DNA of 64,000 bases, taken from positions 1 to 64,000 of the forward strand of contig NZ_LOED01000003.1 in the NCBI RefSeq assembly GCF_001562425.1. The letters are read 5' to 3'. A program made the translations under genes and the position numbers. Source of the stretch: Fervidicola ferrireducens. Lineage in GTDB: Bacteria; Bacillota; Thermosediminibacteria; Thermosediminibacterales; Thermosediminibacteraceae. The notes under the pieces were generated by a model. It saw nothing but the letters and a program-made list of their open reading frames with translations, searched no databases and was not told the origin of the DNA. Shown here in pieces: positions 53,885-61,751 of this stretch. Each line of letters starts with the position of its first letter. The stretch's first letter is position 1.

Positions 53885-54796
53885 TTAACTCCTGCCATCT
53901 CCGGCGGCGGCTTCGCGGTAGCCGGGAAGGTCCTCTTTGACGAGGTCTATTAGGTATTTTTTGAAGTCTTCCTTCAGGTCGTCCCTCATCATGGCAAACT
54001 CCACCGTTGCGATAAGGTAGCCCAACTTGTCTCCAACGTCGTACCTCTTTCCTTCGAATTCGTAGGCGTATATGACCTCGTAGCTCAAAAGTTCCTTTAA
54101 CGCATCAGTGAGCTGGATCTCGCCTCCGGTTCCCGGCTTTGTGTGCTCTAAAATTTCGAAAATCCGCGGCGTTATTATGTACCTTCCCAGAATTGCCATG
54201 CGCGACGGGGCCTTTTCTTTTTTCGGTTTTTCCACCAGGTCGTTCACTTTGTATATTCTATCTTCGATAAAGGCGCCGTTCACGATGCCGTACTTGCTCA
54301 CGTCTTCCTCTCTCACCTGCTGGACGCCTAGGATGGTGCAGTTATATCTTTCGTATATTTCCATCATCTGCTTCAGCACCGGCTTTTCGGAGCACATCAC
54401 GTCATCCCCCAGCATGACCGCAAAGGGCTCGTTGCCGACGAAGGTCCTGGCGCAGTAGATGGCATGTCCGAGGCCTCTTGGCTCCTTTTGCCGGACGTAG
54501 TGGATGTCCACCATGTTGGATATGTCCTCCACTATTTTCAAGAGTTCCCCGTTTCCCTTTTTCTTGAGCTCCAGCTCCAGTTCTACGGATTTGTCGAAAT
54601 GGTCTTCTATGGCCCTCTTATTCCTTCCGGTTATTATAAGGATCTCTTCTATCCCGGAGGCTACCGCCTCTTCCACTATGTACTGGATGGTGGGTTTGTC
54701 CACTATGGGCAGCATCTCCTTGGGCTGGGCCTTGGTAGCCGGCAAAAAGCGGGTGCCAAGGCCTGCAGCGGGTATTACGGCTTTTTTTATCTTCAA
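53885..54796 (-). CDS. galU: UTP-glucose-1-phosphate uridylyltransferase
   Basis: 303 residues from a TTG at 54796 with GGGGGG just upstream; a TTG at 54811 is nearer the neighbouring gene. KKAVIPAAGLGTRFLPATKA binds the nucleotide; VDKPTIQYIVEEAVASGIEE and EKPKKEKAPS are diagnostic. It makes UDP-glucose, which the dehydrogenase at 27695 and sugar transferases may use. The gene is wedged between two MNT/HEPN modules. Confidence 0.95.
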   Translation of the reverse strand: MKIKKAVIPAAGLGTRFLPATKAQPKEMLPIVDKPTIQYIVEEAVASGIEEILIITGRNKRAIEDHFDKSVELELELKKKGNGELLKIVEDISNMVDIHYVRQKEPRGLGHAIYCARTFVGNEPFAVMLGDDVMCSEKPVLKQMMEIYERYNCTILGVQQVREEDVSKYGIVNGAFIEDRIYKVNDLVEKPKKEKAPSRMAILGRYIITPRIFEILEHTKPGTGGEIQLTDALKELLSYEVIYAYEFEGKRYDVGDKLGYLIATVEFAMMRDDLKEDFKKYLIDLVKEDLPGYREAAAGDGRS

Positions 54797-54812
54797 TATA
54801 AGTCCCCCCAAT

Positions 54813-55178
54813 TCATTTTAATTCCACGGCGTATTTGAAAACTTCCGCAATAAAAGGTCTCTCGTTTTTTTTCATCTTATCTAATTCCTCTTCGGTATAA
54901 ACGATGATGTTTACGTCAAGGGGAATCGCCCGGAAAAAATCCACATAGCGGTCCGCCCGGGCGAGGAAGGGACCATCCGCCCTATCCGTTATTATCATTA
55001 GGTCCACATCGCTTTCGGGCGTATAATCTCTTCTTGCAAAAGATCCGAAGAGGAAAACTTTTTTTACTTCAGGACAAGACTCATAAATCTTTTTTATACT
55101 TTTCTTCAGGGCTTCAATCAGGGCATTATAGTCCACCGACAATATTTTCACAGAACCGAATGATTTCTCCCGCAGCAT
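54813..55178 (-). CDS. MNT-type nucleotidyltransferase, module B
   Basis: 121 residues from ATG 55178, which has a perfect AGGAGG six bases upstream; this start is inside the preceding HEPN gene (53-base overlap). FLFGSFARRDYTPESDVDLM carries GSX10DXD. Order is HEPN first then MNT, opposite to modules A, C and D. Ends 16 bases before galU, so may be co-transcribed with it. Confidence 0.87.
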   Translation of the reverse strand: MLREKSFGSVKILSVDYNALIEALKKSIKKIYESCPEVKKVFLFGSFARRDYTPESDVDLMIITDRADGPFLARADRYVDFFRAIPLDVNIIVYTEEELDKMKKNERPFIAEVFKYAVELK

Positions 55179-55518
55179 AAAGAGCCTCCTTTGCTGTGGC
55201 CTTGTCAAAGTACTCCGATGGAGTTCCTTCGGGAAAACCATTGGGATACCTTGTCCCAATATAATACCTGTCTAAAATTCTCCCAAAGTGCAAAATCTCT
55301 TCAGATACATTATATAAATCCTTCAAGCCTTCAAGCATTTTAAAAATTGAATGACCTCGGATGGCCCTATTCAATATATAATATAGGGCTTTAACTGCTT
55401 TTTCTGCCGCCTGTTGAGAGGTAAAACAGCACCATTCATAGTAGGAATGTTCAAAATCTAATCGTGCCTTTTCGTAGTCTCTTTTAGCCTGTTTCAACCA
55501 ATCGTGCCCTCTGTTCAT
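55126..55518 (-). CDS. HEPN-domain protein, module B
   Basis: 130 residues from ATG 55518 (AGGGA upstream; a GTG at 55527 is too close to it). WLKQAKRDYEKARLDFEHSY and FTSQQAAEKAVKALYYILNR are the classical HEPN opening, and RGHSIFKMLEGLKDL follows. The RX4HXY motif of HepT is not present; the arginine/histidine pair sits in RGHSI. This is the MNT-partner HEPN class (PF05168 type) with its own gene order. Confidence 0.87.
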   Translation of the reverse strand: MNRGHDWLKQAKRDYEKARLDFEHSYYEWCCFTSQQAAEKAVKALYYILNRAIRGHSIFKMLEGLKDLYNVSEEILHFGRILDRYYIGTRYPNGFPEGTPSEYFDKATAKEALYAAGEIIRFCENIVGGL

Positions 55519-55644
55519 TCTTTTCACTTCCCTGACATGATTTGAATTTCAACCCGCCATATGCTAATAGCCACTCTGACGCTACAGAAATTCATCTACC
55601 GGTATAATATCACATAATATCACAATTTTCCATAAAATAAATAG

Positions 55645-56808
55645 CTACACCCCCAAGGACTTCACCATCATAGTCGCAAAGGAGCCTGGAGGAAGCGTGA
55701 ACTTCAGCGTGACCTTTTTGTAGCCCGGGTAAAGGTCGTCCTCCTCGAAGGGGCCTACATAAAGTCCTTCCGGGAAAACTATGGCAGGTCTCATGAAGGA
55801 CTTAAAGAAAGACTTCCTTATCTTCTTCAGATTGAAGTCCGAAGGCTTTACTCCTCTTTCGGCGAGGACTTCATCGATGGCCTTTTTAACCTCCGGCAGG
55901 CATTCCGGAATCCGGGACGAGACCGTTGGGATTTCCATTTTCCTAAGGCATTTTAAGCTTCCATCGGGAATGGTCCTGTAAAAGTAATAGTCCATTATTT
56001 TGCCTTTTACTTCGAAGAACTCGGAAACATAGTTTGGCAAAAGTTTCTTTAAAGTCAGATTCCAAAGGAAGCTCTGGTAGGCGGAAAAGAACATGGAAAG
56101 TTCTTCCTTCGGGATGGCGTTTAATGCTGCTAAAAGACCTTTTTTCCCCGAATTTTCTATGAGTATCTTAACAATTTCCTTCTCGACAGAAGTCCTGCAA
56201 AGGGGAAGGATCGCTTCCCAGTTCCCCCACAGCCTATCTATTTCCATCTTCCTTTCCTTTTCCTTCTTGGAGTCCTCCGGATGAATTACCGTAAAGTACA
56301 GTTTCAAGGCACCGCTATAGTGTTTTTTTATTATCCTCTCGGCCAGAAATTCCTGCGGGTTTTCCACGCTGCCGAACCTCTGATCGTCGAAGAAGTTGGG
56401 GTAACCGAACCTCTCCACCTCAGGAAGCCTTTCTTTTATTTTTTCCTCCTCTTCAGGTTTTAGTTTCCTCAGCGTTATCTCGAAGTAATTGCCCTCGAGT
56501 ATCGCCGGGGATACGAAGTCGTCTGCAAATCCCAGGAAGGTGAGCTTCACGTTGGGCCTTTCGAACTTGAGCTCATACTTTTTCGGCACCGATATGTACT
56601 GGCTCGTCAGGGCGTGGCGGTCCTTCCTGCCGCCCGAGCCTATTTTGGAAAGAGGCACTTTGTTTTCCCGGGAAATAAATTTGAGGGCGTCCATGGTGTT
56701 CCAGTGCCTTTTTTCAAGGAGGTATATGCGGTACGGCCCATCCGATGAGTACTTTATGTCGGCAAGTTCTTTTACTATGAAGTCTTCGGGTTTAACTTTT
56801 ATTTTCAA
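55645..56808 (-). CDS. truD: tRNA pseudouridine(13) synthase TruD
   Basis: 387 residues from a TTG preceded by GAGGTG. KVKPEDFIVKELADIKYSSD begins the protein; GSGGRKDRHALTSQYISV contains the catalytic aspartate, and FGYPNFFDDQRFGS is the TruD signature. It converts U13 of tRNA to pseudouridine. It also contains an inserted TRUD domain before the last catalytic part. Surrounded by MNT/HEPN genes. Confidence 0.93.
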   Translation of the reverse strand: MKIKVKPEDFIVKELADIKYSSDGPYRIYLLEKRHWNTMDALKFISRENKVPLSKIGSGGRKDRHALTSQYISVPKKYELKFERPNVKLTFLGFADDFVSPAILEGNYFEITLRKLKPEEEEKIKERLPEVERFGYPNFFDDQRFGSVENPQEFLAERIIKKHYSGALKLYFTVIHPEDSKKEKERKMEIDRLWGNWEAILPLCRTSVEKEIVKILIENSGKKGLLAALNAIPKEELSMFFSAYQSFLWNLTLKKLLPNYVSEFFEVKGKIMDYYFYRTIPDGSLKCLRKMEIPTVSSRIPECLPEVKKAIDEVLAERGVKPSDFNLKKIRKSFFKSFMRPAIVFPEGLYVGPFEEDDLYPGYKKVTLKFTLPPGSFATMMVKSLGV

Positions 56809-56820
56809 GATTTCACCTCT

Positions 56821-57166
56821 TCAGCTTTTTTCTCTTATTTTCGCTAAAATATCCCTCAATGGCTTTTCTATTTTTGGCAAATCCTCTTGGATGGTATTCC
56901 AGACCAACTTTATATCGACGCCAAAATATTCATGAATAAGAATATCTCTCATCCCCGCCATTAGCTTCCAGGGTATTTCTGGATATTTTTCTCGAAACTC
57001 TGCCGATAACTTTTTAGTAGCTTCACCTATTATTTCAAGCCGCCTTATGACAGAATCTTGAAGCTGGACAGAGCTCGCAAATTCCTTAAAATCAACATTT
57101 TCAGTGTATTTATAAATACGTTCTCGACTCTATTATATGAAGCAAGAATATAGCATCATCTTTCAA
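56821..57166 (-). pseudogene. HepT-like (DUF86) gene with frameshift, module C
   Basis: From TTG 57166 (overlapping the MNT stop as TTGA) the frame reads [14 protein letters not shown], then the remainder continues in another frame as [20 protein letters not shown] through [14 protein letters not shown] to REKS and a stop at 56821. The joint lies near 57122-57130, where one codon has only one base left, i.e. two bases missing. The RX4HXY motif (RDILIHEY) is intact downstream of the break. Either a real inactivation or a sequencing error. Confidence 0.8.
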
Positions 57167-57450
57167 ATTATCACCCGCATTTCTTTTTCAATCACTTTTT
57201 TTATTAAAGGCGAGAGCGAATCATAAGTATTTATATCAACCTTAATTCTTAGAATGTTTTCCAATTCCTGTTGCAGTTTTATCAAATCAAATAAGGTTTT
57301 TATCTTTCCTTCTCTAAATTTAATAACTATATCTAAATCGCTACTTGGTTTTTCTTCTCCCCGCGCGTATGAACCAAATACGGCTGCATTCACAACATCG
57401 TTCTTTTTAAGCAAAGGCACGATTTTTTCTTTTAGATCCGCAAAATTCAT
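57163..57450 (-). CDS. MNT-type nucleotidyltransferase, module C
   Basis: 95 residues from ATG 57450 with AGAGGTGG upstream; a GTG at 57459 is possible. AAVFGSYARGEEKPSSDLDI gives GSX10DXD. It is the short minimal-nucleotidyltransferase type that adenylylates HepT tyrosine in type VII systems. Its stop overlaps the start of the frameshifted HepT by four bases. Confidence 0.87.
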   Translation of the reverse strand: MNFADLKEKIVPLLKKNDVVNAAVFGSYARGEEKPSSDLDIVIKFREGKIKTLFDLIKLQQELENILRIKVDINTYDSLSPLIKKVIEKEMRVII

Positions 57451-57539
57451 AATCGCCACCTCTAGCGCTGGAAATTGCTGACTTTAGAGTATATTATACC
57501 ATATTGCCGCGTCTGTATACGGTGATGTTATCAATTTTC

Positions 57540-57567
57540 TTGACTTTCTCATTTTCTGAAATAGAAT
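57540..57567 (+). promoter_or_regulatory. Promoter of MNT-HepT module D
   Basis: TTGACT at 57540-57545 and TAGAAT at 57562-57567, spacer 16, about 40 bases ahead of the MNT gene. The gap 57460-57606 separates divergently transcribed modules C and D. Confidence 0.6.
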
Positions 57568-57606
57568 TTTGTTAAGGGCTTTATATCAAAAAGGGGGAAC
57601 TGAAAA

Positions 57607-58035
57607 ATGCCCAGAGAACTTATCGAAATCGACCGCGAAAAGCTGAAGGCCTATGTTACGGAAAAACTTTACTGTTTCAATGAAATCGCCGGGGTATATC
57701 TTTTCGGCTCCGCCGTCGATAAAATGAGACCCGAAAGCGACATAGATTTAGGGATAATAACGGTACCCGGTGCAGTAAAATCAGAAATTGAACTTGAACT
57801 TTTTTTGGAAAAACTGCATCTCTCATTGAGAAATTTCGAAGGGCACTCCTTTGACCTTGTTTCCGTGACGGATGCAAATGTGATTCTTGCTTTTGAAATA
57901 TTGCGGTATGGAATACCTATATTTATAAAAGACGAGGACGTCGTTTCAGATGTTATAGAACACGTTAGCCGAAAATATGCCGATGTATACCCGAGGTATA
58001 AAAAGGCTCTAGAATTGATAAGGAGTGAGTATTGA
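57607..58035 (+). CDS. MntA-like nucleotidyltransferase antitoxin, module D
   Basis: 142 residues with a strong AAAAGGGGG site. YLFGSAVDKMRPESDIDLGI shows GS-x9-D-I-D. C-terminal extension (EHVSRKYADVYPRYKKALEL) like that of module A. Its stop codon overlaps the HepT start (TGATG), so the two are translated together. Confidence 0.88.
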   Translation: MPRELIEIDREKLKAYVTEKLYCFNEIAGVYLFGSAVDKMRPESDIDLGIITVPGAVKSEIELELFLEKLHLSLRNFEGHSFDLVSVTDANVILAFEILRYGIPIFIKDEDVVSDVIEHVSRKYADVYPRYKKALELIRSEY

Positions 58036-58454
58036 TGAAAAATGAAATTATTGAAAGGAAAATAGCTTTTATCAAGGAACAAATTAACGATATAGAGTTG
58101 CTTATAAGAAATAAAAGCAGGGAAGAAATTCTAAAAGACCAATGGCTCATTAAAGGCCTCAAATATTCACTCCAAACTGCCATTGAGGCGATGATCGATA
58201 TCACTTTCCACATTTGCGCCAAACATTTCAAAAAAGCCCCTATTGATGCGAGAGATGGCCTGAGTATACTACTAGATAAAAATATAATAACCGAACGAGA
58301 TTTTTTAACTTTTAGCCAGATGATAGGTTTTAGAAATAGAATAGTTCATGGCTATGAACAGGTATCTGCTGAAAGGGTATACGAAATAGCCTCAAGTGGA
58401 TTATCCGATTTGGAACATTTTATCGATTTGATATTAAGGTACACAAAATTATAA
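58035..58454 (+). CDS. HepT-like HEPN RNase toxin (DUF86), module D
   Basis: 139 residues from ATG 58035. GFRNRIVHGYEQV contains RX4HXY as R100, H105, Y107. Helical, with LIKGLKYSLQTAIEAMIDIT typical of DUF86. Complete MNT-HepT pair with intact motifs in both genes. Confidence 0.88.
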   Translation: MKNEIIERKIAFIKEQINDIELLIRNKSREEILKDQWLIKGLKYSLQTAIEAMIDITFHICAKHFKKAPIDARDGLSILLDKNIITERDFLTFSQMIGFRNRIVHGYEQVSAERVYEIASSGLSDLEHFIDLILRYTKL

Positions 58455-58553
58455 TTAAATGACTTAAACCAGGCAAATTCATAATCTAACCGATTCAACT
58501 CCCAAAAACCTGACCGCACAGCTTGAAAATCCATAAACAAAATCCGCCCGCAC

Positions 58554-58591
58554 CCGGTCGGCGAGCTCCCCCGCTCCCGGCCGGTTTTTTT
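58554..58591 (+). terminator. Terminator after MNT-HepT module D
   Basis: A GC-rich imperfect hairpin (CCGGTCGG opposite CCGGCCGG around GAGCTCCCCC) followed by TTTTTTTGTTTTTT. It ends the module transcript; TATAAT at 58611-58616 just beyond may be the -10 for the DUF1659 operon. Confidence 0.72.
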
Positions 58592-58651
58592 GTTTTTTCG
58601 CGCCGCCGGATATAATGGAGGTGAAATCGCAAAGGAAAGGAGGTGAAGCCG

Positions 58652-58879
58652 ATGGCGGTTATCGCGACTCCCGTAGACGCCACCTTGCAGGTTGTGGTCC
58701 AGACCGGGACCGATGACGGCGGAAGGCCCGTCACCAGGGTAAGGTCCTTCAGGAACCTGAAGCCCTCCGCCGTGGACGACGACGTGATGGCGGTGGCAAA
58801 GGCTTTTGCCAACCTTCAGGCCCACCCGGTGGACTCCATTGTGAAGGTGGTGGAAATCGCACTGACCGAGGAACAATAA
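58652..58879 (+). CDS. DUF1659 family protein
   Basis: 75 residues from ATG 58652 with GAAAGGAGGTGA upstream. AVIATPVDATLQVVVQTGTD and VRSFRNLKPSAVDDDVMAVA fit DUF1659 (Bacillus YvlD-neighbour-type small beta proteins). Function unknown. First of four co-directional small genes ending with the amidase; 33 bases before DUF2922. Confidence 0.85.
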   Translation: MAVIATPVDATLQVVVQTGTDDGGRPVTRVRSFRNLKPSAVDDDVMAVAKAFANLQAHPVDSIVKVVEIALTEEQ

Positions 58880-58912
58880 GAAAACCTGAAACTTAGAAAG
58901 GAGGTGTAGCCC

Positions 58913-59134
58913 ATGGCCCAGACCTTAGAGCTCAGCTTTCAAAACGAAGCGGGAAGGACCGCCCGAATCCTCATCGCCGACCCGAAGGAAAATCTGACCC
59001 CCGAGGAAGTGCAGCCGGTGATGGACCTGGTGGTTTCGAAGAACATCTTCTCCACGAGCGGCGGCGACATCGTAAAAGCCCTCGGGGCCAGGATAATCAT
59101 AAGGGACGCCGTGGAAATCATCACTGCCGGGTAA
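58913..59134 (+). CDS. DUF2922 family protein
   Basis: 73 residues with AAAGGAGGTG upstream. LELSFQNEAGRTARILIADP and VQPVMDLVVSKNIFSTSGGD match DUF2922, which regularly follows DUF1659 in clostridia. Function unknown. A GC hairpin follows at 59142-59161. Confidence 0.87.
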   Translation: MAQTLELSFQNEAGRTARILIADPKENLTPEEVQPVMDLVVSKNIFSTSGGDIVKALGARIIIRDAVEIITAG

Positions 59135-59141
59135 TTCTCTC

Positions 59142-59161
59142 CCCCGGGCTTTCGCCCGGGG
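59142..59161 (+). terminator. Terminator between DUF2922 and YvrJ genes
   Basis: CCCCGGGC/GCCCGGGG perfect eight-pair stem with TTTC loop and a CTTTAATTT tail. Probably reduces read-through into yvrJ rather than isolating it, since the next gene follows at once. Confidence 0.72.
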
Positions 59162-59191
59162 CTTTAATTTAACCTGAAGGAGGTAGCCATA

Positions 59192-59344
59192 ATGGAAGAA
59201 CTGATAGCTCAGGTTGCCAACGTGGGCTTCCCCATCGTGGTTTCTATATATCTCCTCGTGCGCATAGAATCCAAGATGGAGAGCCTCACGGTCAGCATCC
59301 ACGAGCTTTCAAAGGTAATAGAAGGTCTGAAAGTCCCAAAATAA
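59192..59344 (+). CDS. YvrJ family membrane peptide
   Basis: 50 residues from ATG 59192 with GAAGGAGG upstream. One membrane segment (NVGFPIVVSIYLLVRIE) and a charged C-terminus (MESLTVSIHELSKVIEGL) fit YvrJ. The layout also resembles BhlA-type holins. It stands between DUF2922 and the amidase, so holin-like help for amidase export is possible, but this is inference. Confidence 0.85.
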   Translation: MEELIAQVANVGFPIVVSIYLLVRIESKMESLTVSIHELSKVIEGLKVPK

Positions 59345-59360
59345 GCTTTGGAGTGCCTAA

Positions 59361-59441
59361 TACCGCCAGCTGGGAAGGGCGCTCTTCAAAAAGGCGGTAA
59401 AAATAGCCCAGCTGTCTAAACTGCAAGTTGCAGTTTAGACA
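59361..59441 (+). promoter_or_regulatory. Palindromic and pseudoknot-capable leader of the amidase gene
   Basis: TACCGCC (59361-59367) can pair with GGCGGTA (59393-59399), and CAGCTGGG (59367-59374) with CCCAGCTG (59407-59414), in the interleaved order of a pseudoknot. Then a perfect 14-base inverted repeat TGTCTAAACTGCAA (59413-59426) and TTGCAGTTTAGACA (59428-59441) leads straight into the ribosome site of the amidase at 59456. No T-run follows, so it is not a terminator; an RNA switch or a DNA operator are possible. Confidence 0.55.
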
Positions 59442-59455
59442 AGAGGATAGAGAAC

Positions 59456-59971
59456 ATGGAAAGACTCTACCCCAGATTTATAGTGGTTCATCACACCGCG
59501 GGGCACGACGTTTCGGCCTTAGAAATAAACAGGATGCACGCATCGAGGGGTTTTGGCGTCAAAATAAACGAGCCCCTCTCTCTGGTAGAGGAATACAGGA
59601 AGCGGGGTTTCCCCTGCGAAGGCGATGCCGCTGTCGTGAGCATCGGCTACCACTATCTCATAAGGGCCGACGGAACGATAGAAAGGGGAAGGCCAGATTT
59701 TGCCCCGGGAGCTCACTGCGCCGCTGCGGGGATGAATTCCCGGTCTATAGGCATAGCCCTCACGGGAAACTTTTCTTCCAAAGACAACCCTGACGGCAAA
59801 AAAGGCCATACAGCGCCTACGCCAGCCCAGCTCAAAACCTTGAAGGAGCTGATATTCTTTTTGATGGACGTTTACTTCATACCCCCGCAGTCGGTGTTGA
59901 AGCATTCGGAAGTCATAGGTGCGAACACCGAATGTCCCGGGGACAGATTTTCCTTTTCTTTTTGGCATTGA
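59456..59971 (+). CDS. N-acetylmuramoyl-L-alanine amidase (PGRP/Amidase_2 fold)
   Basis: 171 residues with GAGGAT upstream. Zinc ligands appear in IVVHHTAGHD, GYHYLIRADG and LKHSEVIGANTECPG, with the final His and Cys as in T7 lysozyme. It cleaves between MurNAc and the stem peptide of peptidoglycan. No signal peptide, so export would need a holin-like helper or lysis; the YvrJ peptide immediately upstream is a candidate. Confidence 0.9.
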   Translation: MERLYPRFIVVHHTAGHDVSALEINRMHASRGFGVKINEPLSLVEEYRKRGFPCEGDAAVVSIGYHYLIRADGTIERGRPDFAPGAHCAAAGMNSRSIGIALTGNFSSKDNPDGKKGHTAPTPAQLKTLKELIFFLMDVYFIPPQSVLKHSEVIGANTECPGDRFSFSFWH

Positions 59972-60040
59972 CAGCAAACATTTGTTTGGTTATAATTGTC
60001 TTAAAGTTCCGCCTTCGCCAGAATCTGGAGGTGTTTTGTA

Positions 60041-60622
60041 ATGGACGTGGAAATGTTTATAAGCACGGGCATCGCGGCTTTAGTGCCCGTATACGAAAGC
60101 GGCCAGGGAAACGCGACCAGGCTAATCACTTCGGACGGAAAGGAACACCTCGTCTCCCATACGGTTAAGACCGTCATAAAAAGGATAGCCCGGGCTTACG
60201 GGGCCGACCTTTCCGCCCTTCGGAAGAATTACGGAAAGGCTGTAAACCGGAAAAATTACGTGCCTATTCCCCTTTCTTCCTCTTTAATCCTCATCCCTGT
60301 AAAGTTCCGGGAAAGGCCTTTGAGCGAGAACGACGGCACCGTGGGGTACCTATCGTATTACGAGATCCAGAAGGTTTCGGAGGAAGCCCCTGGCTGCCGG
60401 GTCCTGCTTTCCTGCGGACGGGAACTCAAAATACTACTTGCCAAAGCAACGCTCATGGATTACATGAAGGACGCAAGGCTCATCGCGGGCCTTTACGAAG
60501 AAAGGCATAAAAAAGATGGAAACTGCCTTCGGGAAAATAATTTCCCTTATGAAAGCGAAGCAAGGCTCAGAGAGGAGCTCGTAAAACTTCTTTTTCAAAT
60601 TTTAGTAAAAAGCGGCGGTTGA
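60041..60622 (+). CDS. ComK-like protein
   Basis: 193 residues, the same length as Bacillus ComK (about 192), with CTGGAGGTG upstream. ISTGIAALVPVYESGQGNAT, VIKRIARAYGADLSALRKNY and YVPIPLSSSLILIPVKFRER correspond in position to the ComK pattern (acidic N-terminus, AxLPVY, SCRYxGSS, PIxI, FPT). ComK is the competence transcription activator. Similarity is from remembered motifs only; function in this organism may differ. Downstream gene cheB is convergent. Confidence 0.65.
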   Translation: MDVEMFISTGIAALVPVYESGQGNATRLITSDGKEHLVSHTVKTVIKRIARAYGADLSALRKNYGKAVNRKNYVPIPLSSSLILIPVKFRERPLSENDGTVGYLSYYEIQKVSEEAPGCRVLLSCGRELKILLAKATLMDYMKDARLIAGLYEERHKKDGNCLRENNFPYESEARLREELVKLLFQILVKSGG

Positions 60623-60634
60623 AACCCGCCGCTT
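60610..60634. terminator. Bidirectional terminator between comK-like gene and cheB
   Basis: AAGCGGCGG/CCGCCGCTT stem with a short loop, overlapping the 3' end of the comK-like gene. It lies between convergent genes and has A/T-rich flanks on both sides. Confidence 0.7.
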
Positions 60635-60639
60635 ATATT

Positions 60640-61674
60640 CTAACCACTTTCCTTTCTCACTCCAACAAGTTCGATTATTTTGGACGCGATCTCGTAGTTC
60701 GGCAGCACGAATTCCGCACCACTTTTTTCGATGGCAACCCGTGGCATCCCAAAAATCACAGCGGTTTCTGGAGATTCGGCGATGGTCCTGCCGCCGGACT
60801 TCCTTATCTTGACCATGGCCTCGGCGCCGTCGTCGCCCATGCCGGTCATGAGGACTCCCACCGTATCTTTGCCGAAGAGCGAAAGGACTGACTCCATGGT
60901 GACATCCGCCGACGGCATGAAACGGTGCTTTGGGCTGTCGGTGAGCACTATCTTCTTTTTCTTCCCCTCTTCTGTTACCAGGAGGTTGTAACCGCCTTTC
61001 CCGACATAGCATACGCCGGGTTTTATCTCCATGCCGTCTTCTGCCTCGACTACCTTCATCGCACATTGCTCGTCGAGCCTTTTTGCAAAAGGGCCCGTGA
61101 AGGCCGGGGGCATATGCTGCACGAGGAACACAGCTGCGTTAAGGCGTGCGGGCAAATAAGGGAGCACCTTCATGATGGACCTCGGCCCTCCCGTGGAGAT
61201 CCCTATGACTACGGCCTTCATATCGCCATCAGACAAAATGTATTCTTCGGGCATCTTCACCGGATTTTCCTTAGAAGACCCTATCGTCCTCGCCCCCGCT
61301 TTTACCTTGGCGATTAGCTCCTCTTCGAAATCCTTTAATCCCAGTCTCACCCCTTGAGGCTTTGCCACAAAATCGAAGGCGCCAAGTTCCAGAGCCCTCA
61401 GAGTCACATCGGCCCCTTTTTTCGTCTCGGAAGAGAGCATCAACACATTCCCCAGCCTTTTCTCCTTAATCTTTTCCAGGGCCGAGAGCCCGTCCATCCC
61501 CGGCATGTTGACGTCCATCGTTATGACATCAGGACGAAGCTTCTGTGCTTTTTCCAATGCTTCGCTCCCGTTTTTTGCCGTATCGACCACCTTTATATCA
61601 GGATCTTTTTCGAGCACGTCCTTTATAATAAGCCTCATTAAGGCAGAATCGTCTACTACGAGCACTTTTATCAT
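60640..61674 (-). CDS. cheB: Chemotaxis protein-glutamate methylesterase CheB
   Basis: 344 residues from ATG 61674 (GAGGTG upstream); a longer frame to 61812 overlaps the hemerythrin gene. The N-terminal receiver domain has VVDDSALMRL and phospho-acceptor TMDVNMPGMDG; the C-terminal methylesterase domain has the serine in GISTGGPRSI, VQHMPPAFTGPFAKRL with the histidine and MTGMGDDGAEAM with the aspartate. It removes methyl groups from chemoreceptors. No cheR or cheA in the window. Confidence 0.94.
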   Translation of the reverse strand: MIKVLVVDDSALMRLIIKDVLEKDPDIKVVDTAKNGSEALEKAQKLRPDVITMDVNMPGMDGLSALEKIKEKRLGNVLMLSSETKKGADVTLRALELGAFDFVAKPQGVRLGLKDFEEELIAKVKAGARTIGSSKENPVKMPEEYILSDGDMKAVVIGISTGGPRSIMKVLPYLPARLNAAVFLVQHMPPAFTGPFAKRLDEQCAMKVVEAEDGMEIKPGVCYVGKGGYNLLVTEEGKKKKIVLTDSPKHRFMPSADVTMESVLSLFGKDTVGVLMTGMGDDGAEAMVKIRKSGGRTIAESPETAVIFGMPRVAIEKSGAEFVLPNYEIASKIIELVGVRKESG

Positions 61675-61751
61675 ACTTTTCACCTCAAAAAGTCCGTCAA
61701 TTTCGGTGCAATGGTACCGGTAGGACTTAAATAAGGGCTCCCTTTCACCGG

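Noticed and set aside
59413-59441. Intrinsic terminator before the amidase
   Set aside because: No T-run follows; the sequence continues into the ribosome-binding site.
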